Notes: generated by a model not told the origin, from the sequence alone. 33,459 bases of DNA from Limnobacter sp. CACIAM 66H1 (GCF_001601825.1 NZ_LUJK01000035.1:1-33459), one strand, 5' to 3'. Positions 1-8,724 are shown, numbered from the stretch's first letter. Translations and numbers: made by a program.

Positions 1-885
1 TTTACAAGGCACAATTTTGGCGATTTCAAGCAATTGTTGGGCATGCTCTGGCTTGTCATTTACCCCATCAAGCATCACATACTCAAAAGTAATGAAATCA
101 CGCGGCGCAAATTTCAGGTAACGCAGACAGGCATCAAGCAACTCACGCAACGGGTACTTTTTGTTCAGCGGCACGAGATGATCGCGCAATGCGTCATTGG
201 GGGCATGCAATGAAACAGCCAAGGCCACCGGGCAGTCTTGCGAAAGCCTGTCCATGAAGGGCACAACCCCTGAAGTTGACACAGTGACCCTGCGGCGGGA
301 AAGACCGTAAGCTGTGTCATCCAGCATTAATTGTAAAGCCGGGACCAAGGCATCGTAGTTCAGCAGCGGCTCGCCCATGCCCATCATGACCACATTTGTA
401 ACCGGGCGCTCTTGAGCGTAAACACGGTCGCCCGCTTCGCGCAGCAACACATTGGCCTTCCACAACTGGGCCACAATTTCAGCGGTACTCAGGTTGCGGG
501 AAAAACCTTGTTTGCCGGTAGAGCAAAAACGACAATTGACCGCGCAGCCAGCCTGCGAGCTGACGCACAGGGTTCCGCGGCGCTCTTCGGGGATGAACAC
601 CGTTTCAACAGCATCGCCGTTGCCAACATCAAAGAGCCACTTGCGCGTGCCATCTTTGGAAACATTGTCGGAAATAATGTTGGGAGCCTTGATACAGGCA
701 CGATTACTCAAATTCTGGCGAAATGACTTCGCGAGGTCGGTCATGGAATCAAAATTGTCCATGCCTGACTGATGTATCCATTTGGCCAGTTGTTTGGCCC
801 TGAATGGTTTTTCACCCAAATTGCCACACCACTGAATCAGCTCGGGCACCGAGTAGTCCAGCAAGTTGTCGAGTTGTGCACTCAT
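1..885 (-). CDS. rlmN: 23S rRNA/tRNA adenine-C2 methyltransferase RlmN (3' end missing)
   Basis: Radical-SAM enzyme that methylates C2 of A2503 in 23S rRNA and A37 in some tRNAs. The reading frame is open from the ATG at 885 to the window edge, giving 295 residues of a family usually near 370-390. The radical-SAM cysteines are visible as CAVNCRFC (CxxxCxxC), followed by GEPLLNYD and the HAPND region; the last residues seen, VPCK, lead into the usual VPCKxNLIPFN stretch. An AGGAC ribosome binding site precedes the ATG. It lies downstream of ndk on the same strand, an order common in beta- and gammaproteobacteria, with a terminator-like hairpin between them. The C-terminal part, including the second catalytic Cys, is outside the window. 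Confidence 0.96.
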   Translation of the reverse strand, partial: MSAQLDNLLDYSVPELIQWCGNLGEKPFRAKQLAKWIHQSGMDNFDSMTDLAKSFRQNLSNRACIKAPNIISDNVSKDGTRKWLFDVGNGDAVETVFIPEERRGTLCVSSQAGCAVNCRFCSTGKQGFSRNLSTAEIVAQLWKANVLLREAGDRVYAQERPVTNVVMMGMGEPLLNYDALVPALQLMLDDTAYGLSRRRVTVSTSGVVPFMDRLSQDCPVALAVSLHAPNDALRDHLVPLNKKYPLRELLDACLRYLKFAPRDFITFEYVMLDGVNDKPEHAQQLLEIAKIVPCK

Positions 886-895
886 GGTGTGTCCT

Positions 896-928
896 TTCAA
901 AACAAACGGGGACGCATGTGCGCCCCCG
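896..928 (-). terminator. Terminator-like hairpin between ndk and rlmN
   Basis: On the minus strand a GC-rich inverted repeat (907-928, ten-base arms with one mismatch) is followed by a T-rich tract with two interruptions. It lies downstream of the ndk stop and just before the rlmN ribosome binding site, so it may terminate ndk mRNA or attenuate read-through into rlmN. Confidence 0.5.
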
Positions 929-951
929 GAATTCAACGCAATCGAACTAGA

Positions 952-1377
952 TTAGCGTGAAAATACTTGTGACGCTGGGAAGAAATAAGCGATTTCGTTC
1001 GCAGCTGTTTCAGGGGCATCCGAGCCATGAACCGCGTTGGCGTCAATACTTTCGGCAAAGTCGGCGCGAATGGTACCGGCCGCGGCTTCCTTGGGGTTTG
1101 TAGCACCCATCAATTCACGGTTCTTGGCGATTGCGTTCTCGCCTTCCAGGGCTTGAATCATCACTGGGCCAGAAATCATGAACTCAACCAGGTCGTTGAA
1201 GAAAGGACGTGCCTTGTGCACTGCGTAAAAGCCTTCAGCTTCAGCGCGTGACAGGTGAGCCATGCGTGCGGCCACTACTTTCAGGCCAGCGGCTTCAAAG
1301 CGGCTGTAAATTTGACCAATTACATTTTTTGCAACAGCATCAGGCTTGATGATGGACAGGGTGCGCTCGATTGCCAT
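952..1377 (-). CDS. ndk: Nucleoside diphosphate kinase
   Basis: Transfers the gamma phosphate from ATP to nucleoside diphosphates through a phospho-histidine, balancing NTP and dNTP pools in the cytoplasm. The 141-residue protein is full length. It starts [15 protein letters not shown], has the conserved GxTNPxEAxxGTIR-type stretch ([14 protein letters not shown]), and the NAVHGSDA active site with phospho-acceptor His117. A promoter-like TTGGGT-N17-TATAAT sits upstream at 1426-1454. rlmN lies 66 bases downstream on the same strand. Confidence 0.98.
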   Translation of the reverse strand: MAIERTLSIIKPDAVAKNVIGQIYSRFEAAGLKVVAARMAHLSRAEAEGFYAVHKARPFFNDLVEFMISGPVMIQALEGENAIAKNRELMGATNPKEAAAGTIRADFAESIDANAVHGSDAPETAANEIAYFFPASQVFSR

Positions 1378-1425
1378 GGTGTAACCACTCCGAAAAGATT
1401 AGAAAAGCGTGAAAATTAGCCCGCG

Positions 1426-1454
1426 ATTATAGCTTGTTTATATAAAAAACCCAA
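1426..1454 (-). promoter_or_regulatory. Sigma-70 promoter of ndk
   Basis: On the minus strand TTGGGT (1454-1449), a 17-base spacer and a perfect TATAAT (1431-1426) lie about 50 bases before the ndk ATG. The -10 box and spacer fit the consensus; the -35 box matches three of six positions. Confidence 0.6.
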
Positions 1455-1549
1455 TCACGGGACTGACCCACGTCTTGAATTGAAACTTTTCGCCATTACC
1501 ATTACTCTAAATCCATACAAATTCGCGTTTTACAAAGGAGCGAGTAAAC

Positions 1550-2254
1550 ATGTCTGAATTCAGAACTGCACAATTTGGCCGCACAGCTGGTGGTGTATCT
1601 ACCGTAGAAACCAACCGGGTTCTGCGAAACACATACTTCTTGTTGGCCCTGTCGATGATCCCGACAGCCTTGGGCGCGTTTGCGGGCATTCAATTCGGCT
1701 TCTTCCGTTTGTTCGCCGGTAGCCCCATTCTTTCCTTCGTCGTGATGCTTGCCGCCATGTTCGGCTTCATCTGGGGCATTCAACGCAACCGAAATAATTC
1801 GTTCGGTGTTGTGCTCATGTTGGGCTTTACCTTCTTTATGGGCTTGATGCTTTCCGGCATTTTGTCGGTCGCACTTAGCCTGTCCAATGGTGGCTCCATC
1901 ATCATGATGGCAGCGCTGGGCACAGCCGGTATTTTCTTTGGGCTGGCCAGCTACGCTGCGGTGACCAAGCGTGATTTCACCAACATGGGCAAGGGCCTGC
2001 TGATCGGTTTGGTCATGGTAATTGTGGCTTCCGTAGCCAACATTTTCCTGCAAATGCCAGCCCTGTCACTGACCATTTCCACCATTTGCGTGGGCTTGTT
2101 CTCGCTGTTCATTTTGTACGACCTGCAACGTGTCATGCGCGGCGGTGAAACTAACTACATTTCCGCCGCCTTGAGCATTTACCTGAGTTTGTACAATCTG
2201 TTCGTGAACTTGCTGCAACTGCTCATGGTGTTTGCTGGTGGCAGTCGCGAGTAA
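1550..2254 (+). CDS. Bax inhibitor-1 / YccA family membrane protein
   Basis: Inner-membrane protein of the BI-1 family (UPF0005, TMBIM-like). In E. coli, family members such as YccA modulate the FtsH protease; a calcium-leak activity is known for a Bacillus homologue. The 234-residue protein has a polar N-terminus of about 25 residues and then about seven hydrophobic segments, with the YDLQR motif near residue 189 and a final segment with SIYLSLYNLF, both typical of the family. AAAGGAG at 1534-1540 is well placed before the ATG. A possible promoter TTGAAA-N17-TACTCT lies at 1480-1508. It diverges from ndk and converges on rlmD. Exact function here is unknown. Confidence 0.92.
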   Translation: MSEFRTAQFGRTAGGVSTVETNRVLRNTYFLLALSMIPTALGAFAGIQFGFFRLFAGSPILSFVVMLAAMFGFIWGIQRNRNNSFGVVLMLGFTFFMGLMLSGILSVALSLSNGGSIIMMAALGTAGIFFGLASYAAVTKRDFTNMGKGLLIGLVMVIVASVANIFLQMPALSLTISTICVGLFSLFILYDLQRVMRGGETNYISAALSIYLSLYNLFVNLLQLLMVFAGGSRE

Positions 2255-2314
2255 ACAAGCGCCTAATGGGATTAAGTTACCTGAAAGTAACTGATTTCAA
2301 AGAAGTTTTTTGAC

Positions 2315-2344
2315 ACTTTGCAACATCGAAAGTTGTTGCAAAGT
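2315..2344. repeat. Perfect inverted repeat in the gap after the BI-1 gene
   Basis: ACTTTGCAAC (2315-2324) and GTTGCAAAGT (2335-2344) are exact reverse complements, with one more A-T pair inside. They form a stem of about 11 pairs with a short loop. A smaller repeat, AGTTAC/GTAACT, lies just before it near 2275-2292. There is no T-tract, so these are not ordinary terminators. Confidence 0.6.
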
Positions 2345-2369
2345 AAATTCCAGAAGCGCAATATAAAGT

Positions 2370-2460
2370 CTCAGTGGGTCGGTATCTATACTGACCGCCG
2401 AGTTGGTGAGGCAAACGCACCAACGAAAACGGGGCCGCAACGGCCCCGTTTGTTATTTGC
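2370..2460 (+). ncRNA. Candidate small RNA with three hairpins, unrecognised
   Basis: After a TATAAA box at 2362-2367 come three hairpins in a row: 2377-2396 (nine pairs including one G-U), 2402-2424 (GTTGGTG/CACCAAC) and the terminator at 2427-2451 followed by a T-rich stretch. A short structured transcript ending in a terminator is the usual shape of a bacterial small RNA. There is no convincing -35 box, and the hairpins could also belong to the 3' ends of the two converging genes. No known RNA family was recognised. Confidence 0.3.
2427..2451. terminator. Bidirectional terminator between BI-1 gene and rlmD
   Basis: Eleven-base arms (AAACGGGGCCG and its complement) with a CAA loop form a strong GC-rich stem. 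A T-rich stretch follows on the plus strand and TTTTCGTT on the minus strand. It sits between the converging BI-1 gene and rlmD and probably ends both transcripts. Confidence 0.8.
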
Positions 2461-2484
2461 GCAGTTGAATTATGTACGCCATGG

Positions 2485-3870
2485 TCAGGAATAGTCGCTA
2501 TACGCCACTCTTTCAAACACGGCAATCGACTCAACATGCGACGTGTGCGGGAACATATTGACTACCCCCGCCTTCATCAACTTGTAAGAGCCCACATTGC
2601 AAAGCACTGCCGTATCTCGGGCCAGGGTCCCCGGATTACAACTGACATAAACAATCCGCTTGGGCTGAAACTCGGCACGCGCACCAACAATGGCCTTACA
2701 AATTTCCAAGGCTCCGTCACGCGGAGGATCGACCAAAACCTTGTCGTATTGCCCCCAACTTTCCCATTCCGGTGTTTCCACCTCGAACAGATTGCGTACA
2801 TGAAATTCGGTTTTGTCGGCCAGGCCGTTGAATTCGGCATTTTCACCAGCCCGGTCCACCAGGTCTTGCGAACCTTCAAAACCCTTCACATAGCTGCTTT
2901 TCGTGGCCAAAGGCAAGGAGAAGTTGCCCAAACCGCAAAACAAGTCAAGCACGCGGTCTTCGGGCTTTAAATCGAGCAATGACACCGCACGGCTAATCAT
3001 GGCGTCGTTGATCATGTGATTCACCTGCGTGAAATCAGTGGGCCGGAATCGCATGCGGATACCGAAACTGGGGATGCGATAAGTGAGGTCTACTGGCTTG
3101 TCAGCCTCAAGACGATGAGCAGTGGCGGGGCCACCGGGTTGCAGCCACCAGTCAACACCCCACTCTTGGCCAAAGGATCGAATCGTATCCAGGTCTGATT
3201 CACTCAGGGGCTCCAGGTGGCGTAGCACCATCGCAGTTACTCCGTCGCCCACAGCCAGTTCAATTTGAGGAACACGCATGAAAATGCTCAACGTAACCAG
3301 CATATTACCCAGAGGCACAATCATGTCGGACACATGCTTGGGCAGCACGTGACACTCCTGCATGTCTGCCACATAAGAAGACGCTTTCTCGTGAAATCCT
3401 ACAAAGAATCGCTCCTTCTTGATCACAAAGCGGGTGCTTAGGCGGGCGCGGTGTCGATAACCCCAAAATGAGCCATAGATGGGGGGCATCATCTGCTCGG
3501 GAGTTTGGCGACCAATTCGCTGCAAAAGGTCTTCAAGTGCACGGTTTTTAATGGCCACCTGGGCGTTGGGCTCAATGTGTTGCATGGCGCACCCGCCACA
3601 CACGCCATAATGCGGACACTTGGGCGTGGTACGAGTCGATACCGTGTTGAGCACCTGCAGAGTTCTGCCTTTCGAATAGCTTGGCTTTACTCGCGTAATT
3701 TCGGCAACTACGGTTTCACCAGTGATTGCACCATCGATGAAGTGCACTTTGCCATCCACATGGCCAATGCCATTGGCATCCAGGTCGATTGATTCAATGG
3801 CAACTTGCACCTGTGGAAACACCACAGGTGTTCGTTCTTTTTTCTTTTTGCGGCCCATGGCTACATTCAA
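2485..3870 (-). CDS. rlmD: 23S rRNA (uracil-1939-C5) methyltransferase RlmD
   Basis: SAM-dependent enzyme that methylates U1939 of 23S rRNA. The 461-residue protein has an N-terminal TRAM RNA-binding domain (about residues 20-75), then the iron-sulfur cluster cysteines CPHYGVCGGC (Cys85, 91, 94) with a further Cys near residue 173. Next is the Rossmann methyltransferase domain with VLDLFCGLGNFSLPLA, and finally the catalytic Cys in VSCNPGTLARD. The start is uncertain: an ATG at 3870 and another four codons later both precede a Lys-rich tail. The gene begins six bases after the nlpD stop, so translation is probably coupled. Confidence 0.95.
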   Translation of the reverse strand: MNVAMGRKKKKERTPVVFPQVQVAIESIDLDANGIGHVDGKVHFIDGAITGETVVAEITRVKPSYSKGRTLQVLNTVSTRTTPKCPHYGVCGGCAMQHIEPNAQVAIKNRALEDLLQRIGRQTPEQMMPPIYGSFWGYRHRARLSTRFVIKKERFFVGFHEKASSYVADMQECHVLPKHVSDMIVPLGNMLVTLSIFMRVPQIELAVGDGVTAMVLRHLEPLSESDLDTIRSFGQEWGVDWWLQPGGPATAHRLEADKPVDLTYRIPSFGIRMRFRPTDFTQVNHMINDAMISRAVSLLDLKPEDRVLDLFCGLGNFSLPLATKSSYVKGFEGSQDLVDRAGENAEFNGLADKTEFHVRNLFEVETPEWESWGQYDKVLVDPPRDGALEICKAIVGARAEFQPKRIVYVSCNPGTLARDTAVLCNVGSYKLMKAGVVNMFPHTSHVESIAVFERVAYSDYS

Positions 3871-3876
3871 TAATAA

Positions 3877-4698
3877 TTAACGGGCCGGGAGGTAATCCAT
3901 CGGGTCAACAGGTTTACCCTGCTTGCGCACTTCAAAATGCAGCTTGGGGCGATCCGTATCAGACTGCCCTGCTTCCGCAATTTTCTGACCCTTGGTCACG
4001 GGCTCACCCTCTTTTACCAACAAGGTTTTATTGTGCGCATAGGCGGTCAACAAATTATTGTCATGTTTCAGAATGATCAAATTACCGTAACCGCGCAGCG
4101 CGTTGCCTGAATACACAACACGCCCCGCCTGAGAGGCCACGACGGGGTCACCTACCTTGGCAGCAAGGTCAATGCCCTTGTTGACGCCCGCTTTGTAGCC
4201 TTGAATAATTTCACCTGGATGCGGCCAAATAAAACCCAAAGTAACAGCAACGGGTGCTGGCGGCTTGATCTCAGGTGCAGGAGTCGCCTCCACTGGCTTT
4301 GCGCCACCAGCGGGAGTAATCGGAGTTACTTCAACACCGGTATCCTCCATGGTCGATCCCGATGCACCGCCGGCAACAGCGGCAGGTGCGCCCGCCACGC
4401 GCAGCTTTTGACCAATGCTGAGTTTACTGGGATCGCTCAAATTGTTGGACCGCGCCAGCTCACGCCAATCCAAACCAAAATCCAGGGCGATGCTGTACAA
4501 CGTATCACCGGCCTTCACAGTGTAAATACCATCGGTGGCCACCGCGGTGTCAGTAGTACGGGAGGGCAAACGATCAACCACAGGAGCCTGGTTACCCGTT
4601 GTTGTACACGCGGCCAGGAAGGTCAGTGTTGCAAATCCAACTGCCAATGCACGTGTGTGACCCAGCAATCGGGTTCTAGTTAATACGCCACGTTTCAT
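3877..4698 (-). CDS. nlpD: NlpD-like lipoprotein, LysM plus degenerate LytM domain
   Basis: Outer-membrane lipoprotein that in E. coli activates the amidase AmiC during cell division. The 273-residue protein has a lipobox ending LAAC (Cys31), one LysM peptidoglycan-binding domain (residues 59-102), a Pro/Ala-rich linker, and a C-terminal M23/LytM domain (about 165-270). Key zinc-binding residues are changed: the HxxxD histidine is Asn173 and the first His of HxH is Lys252. It is therefore probably an activator and not a peptidase. The ATG at 4698 overlaps the pcm stop as ATGA and has AAGGAA in front of it. The open frame extends upstream into pcm, but the lipoprotein signal fixes this start. 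Confidence 0.93.
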   Translation of the reverse strand: MKRGVLTRTRLLGHTRALAVGFATLTFLAACTTTGNQAPVVDRLPSRTTDTAVATDGIYTVKAGDTLYSIALDFGLDWRELARSNNLSDPSKLSIGQKLRVAGAPAAVAGGASGSTMEDTGVEVTPITPAGGAKPVEATPAPEIKPPAPVAVTLGFIWPHPGEIIQGYKAGVNKGIDLAAKVGDPVVASQAGRVVYSGNALRGYGNLIILKHDNNLLTAYAHNKTLLVKEGEPVTKGQKIAEAGQSDTDRPKLHFEVRKQGKPVDPMDYLPAR

Positions 4699-5435
4699 AC
4701 GATGCGAGTTCCTTGTAACAGGGGTACGAATTTTACCAAGTCTTTTTTCTCTCGGTGCCATTTGTCGACCGTCAAGCGATCAACAATAACCAGATTCTGC
4801 TGATTCTGGTCAGCCACGGGCACAATCAGGCGCCCGCCAATTTTTAATTGCTTCAACAAGGCTTGGGGTATTTCCAAACCCGCAGCGGCCACAATGATGA
4901 CATCAAATGGCGCTTGTGCGGGCAAACCCACCAAACCATCACCATGAATTACTTTGACTTTCTGAAAGCCTGCAAGTTTTAAGTTTCGTTGGGCCTTGTC
5001 ATAAAGTGCTTCAATGCGTTCTATACTGACCACCCGCTTTGCAATGTTGGCAAACACTGCAGCCTGATAACCACAACCAGCCCCCACTTCCAGCACATTG
5101 TCCAGCTCAGCACGGCCATCCAATGCATACTCCGCAAAACGAGCCACAGTGAAAGGCCTTGAAATGGTTTGCTGATGCCCAATCGGCAATGCCGCATCTT
5201 CGTAGGCTCGCGATGCAAAGGCTTCGTCCACAAACAAATGCCTCGGCACGGCACCGATCACGTCAAGAACACGCTGATTCGCAATGCCCAGGGTTTTAAG
5301 TTTCTGAACCAAATGCCCACGTGCACGATCGGAGGTCAGGCTTGAACCACCGATGCGTTCCGGAATGCGGTCCAGTTTACGCGCAGACTGTGTGATCAGC
5401 GCAGGAGCTGGCTTGAAGCGAGGCTTTTGATCCAT
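4695..5435 (-). CDS. pcm: Protein-L-isoaspartate O-methyltransferase
   Basis: Methylates isoaspartyl residues in damaged proteins so that they can revert to aspartate; cytoplasmic. The 246-residue protein carries a basic N-terminal extension of about 35 residues before the usual domain. It then shows VPRHLFV (63-69), GHQQTIS (86-92, usually GxGQTIS) and the SAM-binding LEVGAGCGYQ (115-124). The gene lies nine bases after surE and overlaps nlpD by four bases, the classical surE-pcm-nlpD arrangement. Confidence 0.96.
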   Translation of the reverse strand: MDQKPRFKPAPALITQSARKLDRIPERIGGSSLTSDRARGHLVQKLKTLGIANQRVLDVIGAVPRHLFVDEAFASRAYEDAALPIGHQQTISRPFTVARFAEYALDGRAELDNVLEVGAGCGYQAAVFANIAKRVVSIERIEALYDKAQRNLKLAGFQKVKVIHGDGLVGLPAQAPFDVIIVAAAGLEIPQALLKQLKIGGRLIVPVADQNQQNLVIVDRLTVDKWHREKKDLVKFVPLLQGTRIV

Positions 5436-5444
5436 GTTGTTGTT

Positions 5445-6206
5445 TTACAGCCAGTCGGCCAGGGTCTTCATTTGCTCGGTGTGCGTTAAATCAGCCTTTA
5501 AGGGACTAATCGAAATTTTACCCTGCTTGACCGCATAAAAATCAGTACCAGGGCCAGCATCTTTCGCTCCACCGGGAGGACCAATCCAGTACACGGTTTC
5601 GTCTTTGGGATTTTGGGTTGGAATCACTGGTTCGGCATGGTGGCGCTTGCCCAAACGGGTGCATTCATAACCCTGCATCTCATCGTAAGGAATCGGGGGA
5701 ATATTCACATTCAACAAACAGTGTTCCAAACCCAACTTGTTATTCAGGAAACGCTCCACAATTTCTGCCGCTACGCGAGCCGCACTATCGAGGTGTGCAT
5801 AACCTTTGCCAGCCAACGAAAAGGCAATGGCAGGCAATCCGCACTGGAATCCTTCCATCGCAGCGGCCACAGTGCCAGAGTAGATGGTGTCGTCACCCAT
5901 ATTGGCGCCGTTGTTGATGCCAGACACCACGAGATCCGGTCGCCTTTCCAGTAATCCAGTCACCGCAACGTGCACGCAATCGGTGGGGGTTCCATTCACA
6001 TAGCGAAATCCATTGGCAGCTTTTCGTACGGTCAGCGGGCGGTCCAGGGTGAGCGCGTTTGAAACCCCGGATCGGTCTTGCTCAGGCGCCATCACTTCCA
6101 GGTGAACCGTATTGCCGAAACGCTCAAGCAAAGCACCATGCAAAGCCAGAATGCCAGGGGCACTGTAACCATCGTCGTTGCTGATCAGAATGTGTGGAAT
6201 GGTCAA
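5445..6206 (-). CDS. surE: 5'/3'-nucleotidase SurE
   Basis: Metal-dependent phosphatase acting on nucleoside monophosphates and short polyphosphate, linked to stationary-phase survival. The N-terminal ISNDDGY (metal-binding Asp11-Asp12), the SGVSNALT stretch, NGTPTDCV and [19 protein letters not shown] all match the family. I chose the TTG at 6206 as start (253 residues): the protein would read [14 protein letters not shown], and AAGGAAG lies eight bases upstream, across the end of yaaA. A longer version from a TTG at 6236 is possible but lacks a good ribosome binding site. It follows yaaA by two bases. Confidence 0.95.
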   Translation of the reverse strand: MTIPHILISNDDGYSAPGILALHGALLERFGNTVHLEVMAPEQDRSGVSNALTLDRPLTVRKAANGFRYVNGTPTDCVHVAVTGLLERRPDLVVSGINNGANMGDDTIYSGTVAAAMEGFQCGLPAIAFSLAGKGYAHLDSAARVAAEIVERFLNNKLGLEHCLLNVNIPPIPYDEMQGYECTRLGKRHHAEPVIPTQNPKDETVYWIGPPGGAKDAGPGTDFYAVKQGKISISPLKADLTHTEQMKTLADWL

Positions 6207-6208
6207 GA

Positions 6209-6985
6209 TCAAGCTTCCTTGCGACGAAAAACCCAAGTGTTCTCGGTCGATTCCTTGGGTGCAAATGCATAACCTGCCACCTTGAACTTTTTCAGTTGCT
6301 CTACATCGGTGATGCGTTGATCAACAATGTAGCGGGCCATTAAACCGCGTGCTTTCTTGGCGAAGAAACTGATGATTTTGTACTGACCGTTTTTGTAATC
6401 CTGAAACACCGGTTGAACCACACGTGCGTTCAAGGCTTTGGTATCCACCGATTTGAAATACTCGTCAGACGCCAGGTTCACCAATACCGGGTCTTTATTG
6501 CCAAGTTCTTTGTTCAGGGCTGGCGCCACGGTTTGCTTCCAATAGGCATACAAATCCTTGCCCGCAGGGTTGGGCAGCTTGGTGCCCATTTCAAGACGAT
6601 AGGGTTGCATCAAATCAAGTGGACGCAAAATGCCATAGAGGCCCGACAGAATGCGAACATGCTTCTGCGCAAAAGCCAAACCGTCTTCGTCCAGGGTTTT
6701 GGCGTCGAAACCGTCGTAGACATCACCATTGAATGCCAGCAATGCAGGGCGTGAATTCTTTTTGGTGAACTTGGTTGACCACTCGCTGTAGCGCGTTGCG
6801 TTAAGTACACCCAATTTGTCAGAAACCGACATGAGTTCGGAAATGTCCGCCGGGCTCATCTGGCGAAGAATATTCACCAACTCCGCGGCCTGCTCAACAA
6901 ACTGCGGTTGCGTACTGGTTGAAACGGACAAGGGTGTTTCGTAATCGAGCGACTTTGCGGGAGAAAGAACTACAAGCATGGACAT
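6209..6985 (-). CDS. yaaA: Peroxide stress protein YaaA (DUF328/UPF0246)
   Basis: Cytoplasmic protein that in E. coli lowers free iron during hydrogen peroxide stress and binds DNA. The 258-residue protein has the typical N-terminus [13 protein letters not shown], the [11 protein letters not shown] and [23 protein letters not shown]-type core regions, and a C-terminal [13 protein letters not shown]. Full length for the family. There are two in-frame ATG codons (6985 and 6979). The ribosome binding site AGGTG lies in one arm of a ten-base inverted repeat (6986-7039), so translation may be controlled by RNA folding. It heads the surE-pcm-nlpD-rlmD run. Confidence 0.95.
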   Translation of the reverse strand: MSMLVVLSPAKSLDYETPLSVSTSTQPQFVEQAAELVNILRQMSPADISELMSVSDKLGVLNATRYSEWSTKFTKKNSRPALLAFNGDVYDGFDAKTLDEDGLAFAQKHVRILSGLYGILRPLDLMQPYRLEMGTKLPNPAGKDLYAYWKQTVAPALNKELGNKDPVLVNLASDEYFKSVDTKALNARVVQPVFQDYKNGQYKIISFFAKKARGLMARYIVDQRITDVEQLKKFKVAGYAFAPKESTENTWVFRRKEA

Positions 6986-7039
6986 GAATCACCTGGTTGT
7001 TACTACGCGTTTATTATCGCAGGATCTGGCAGGTGATTC
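6986..7039 (-). promoter_or_regulatory. Inverted repeat covering the yaaA ribosome binding site
   Basis: In the minus-strand leader GAATCACCTG (7039-7030) is exactly complementary to CAGGTGATTC (6995-6986), which contains the AGGTG ribosome binding site and touches the ATG. The arms are separated by 34 bases. Pairing would hide the site, so this may be a translational switch. Apart from this and the lexA promoter I see no gene in 6986-7279. Confidence 0.45.
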
Positions 7040-7223
7040 GGGTACAGGGTGGTGTGAAGTCGGGAAAAAATACCCAAGGCAAGGCATGACAGCCCCTTGA
7101 TCAGCGAGGTTGGCCGCGGATGCGACTTTGTCGCTCCGCTTCTGGCCGTGTCTCCCAGACTGTCTCTCCCGAAGATGAACGTATTACCTGTCATAAGTGC
7201 GAATTGGATTCAGGTAAATGTAT

Positions 7224-7256
7224 TTGCAAGTTTTGATTTACTGTATATAATCACAG
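7224..7256 (+). promoter_or_regulatory. lexA promoter with SOS (LexA) box
   Basis: CTGTATATAATCACAG at 7241-7256 is a perfect CTGT-N8-ACAG LexA box. It overlaps a TATAAT -10 box (7246-7251) that pairs with TTGCAA (7224-7229) at a 16-base spacing. LexA bound here would block polymerase, so the whole lexA-imuA-imuB-dnaE2 run should be SOS-induced and self-repressed. Confidence 0.92.
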
Positions 7257-7279
7257 CATGTCCATTCGAGATTGGTGCC

Positions 7280-7942
7280 ATGAAAGGTTTAACTGCTCGT
7301 CAACAAGAAATACTTGATTTAATCCGGGACCAAATTACCCAATTTGGCAGGCCACCCACTCGCGCCGAAATTGCACGGCAACTGGGATTTCGCTCAGCCA
7401 ATGCAGCAGAAGATCACTTGCAGGCCTTGGCCAAAAAAAATGTCATTGCGCTAGATGCCAGCACGTCACGCGGCATTCGCTTGTTGGGTGAATACGCTGA
7501 AGGTTTGGAAGAAACTGCCAGCAAGGCCGCCGAACGTGCAATGGAGCAATTCATGCAACTGCCACTCATTGGTCGTGTCGCTGCAGGCAGCCCGATTCTT
7601 GCCCAAGAACATGTGGAAAAACAAATTCCCGTTGATCCCTCACTGTTTCCAGACAAGCCCGATTACTTGCTGAAAGTACGCGGCATGTCGATGAAAGACA
7701 TCGGCATTATGGATGGCGATTTGCTGGCCGTAAAAAAAGCCAGCACCGCCAGAGCGGGCCAGGTGGTGGTTGCACGCGTGAACGACGATGTCACTGTGAA
7801 ACGTTTTTTCCAGAAAGGTCATGTAGTTGAATTACAAGCCGAGAACAGCGATTTCTCCCCCATTGAAGTCGACCTGCGAACTGAAACCTTCGCAATTGAA
7901 GGTTTGGCTGTTGGTTTGATTCGCCAAGGTCAGTTGCATTAA
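7280..7942 (+). CDS. lexA: SOS repressor LexA
   Basis: Represses SOS genes and is inactivated by RecA-stimulated self-cleavage. The 220-residue protein has an N-terminal winged helix ([25 protein letters not shown]) and a C-terminal S24 peptidase domain. The cleavage bond is Ala102-Gly103 in GRVAAGSP; the catalytic pair is Ser137 (GMSMKD) and Lys174 (VTVKRF). The open frame extends upstream, but the ATG at 7280 matches the family N-terminus (MKGLTARQ) and lies just after the SOS box. imuA follows 43 bases downstream. Confidence 0.98.
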   Translation: MKGLTARQQEILDLIRDQITQFGRPPTRAEIARQLGFRSANAAEDHLQALAKKNVIALDASTSRGIRLLGEYAEGLEETASKAAERAMEQFMQLPLIGRVAAGSPILAQEHVEKQIPVDPSLFPDKPDYLLKVRGMSMKDIGIMDGDLLAVKKASTARAGQVVVARVNDDVTVKRFFQKGHVVELQAENSDFSPIEVDLRTETFAIEGLAVGLIRQGQLH

Positions 7943-7985
7943 AAACCAGTAATTGCATTAAAAAGCAATATCGGGGAGTTGTGTT

Positions 7986-8724
7986 GTGTCGTCTGATCTT
8001 TCCAACATTCACCCGGGGGTGTGGCGTGCCCACCAGCTAGCCAGCGACAGCAGCGCACGCATACCCAGCGGTTTTTCAGCCCTTGATCAACAACTGCCCG
8101 GGGGTGGCTGGCCCACACGCAACTTGATTGAACTGCTGTTGAAACACCATGGAATTGGCGAGCTTCGCTTTCTAATGCCGGTGCTGCGCAAACTGTCGCT
8201 GGAGAAAAAAAAATCTGGTGCTGATTGGCGCACCATTGCTTCCACTCACGCCAGTGTTTGAGCAGTTTGGAGTGGCTTTGAACCAAGTGCATTTGGTTCA
8301 AACCGACAAACCCCAGGATCGGCTTTGGGCGATCGAACAAGTGCTGCAAAGTGATTCCTTCGGTGCACTTTTCATGTGGCTGCCTGAAGAAAAAACACTG
8401 TGCAACCCAACCGTGTTACGCCGCTTGCAGTACCAGGCCACTCGTTCACAGGGTTTAAGTTTTGTATTTCGTCCCATTCGGGCACAAATGCAACCCTCGC
8501 CGGCATCACTGCGCTTGTGCCTGACAGCCCAAAGTAGCAATAGCCTGCGAGTGCACTTGATCAAACGCAGAGGACCTGTACTTGAGCAAGCAATACTGAT
8601 CGATTTACCTAGACCGCAAGGTGCTTTACCCGACACCCCGCACTCACAGGAGCTTGTTCGTGCGCTGGATCGCCCTGAGTTACAAACACCCCCGCAACCC
8701 ATGCGAAGTCAAATCGCAATTTGA
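7986..8724 (+). CDS. imuA: ImuA, translesion synthesis accessory protein (frameshift at A9 run)
   Basis: RecA-fold accessory protein of the ImuA-ImuB-DnaE2 mutasome, needed for damage-induced mutagenesis. The GTG at 7986 has GGGGAG eight bases upstream. The first frame gives SGFSALDQQLPGGGWP and IELLLKHHGIGELRFLMP and then, after LSLEKKK, leaves the family pattern. The family pattern resumes in another frame as LVLIGAPLLPLTPVF and runs through LWAIEQVLQSD, RPIRAQMQPSPASLRL and LIKRRGP to the stop at 8724. The switch is at nine consecutive A (8205-8213); one A fewer would restore a single protein of about 246 residues. This may be a sequencing error, a real mutation, or transcriptional slippage. 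No other lesion is seen. Confidence 0.85.

Noticed and set aside
1502-2053. Minus-strand frame of 183 residues opposite the BI-1 gene
   Set aside because: Low-complexity His/Gln/Glu-rich sequence fully overlapping a real membrane protein gene; no start signal.
3877-4698. NlpD homologue as an active M23 endopeptidase
   Set aside because: Two zinc-site histidines are replaced (Asn173, Lys252), which fits an amidase activator better.
7003-7194. Minus-strand frame of 63 residues between yaaA and lexA
   Set aside because: No ribosome binding site or family pattern, and it overlaps the yaaA leader repeat.
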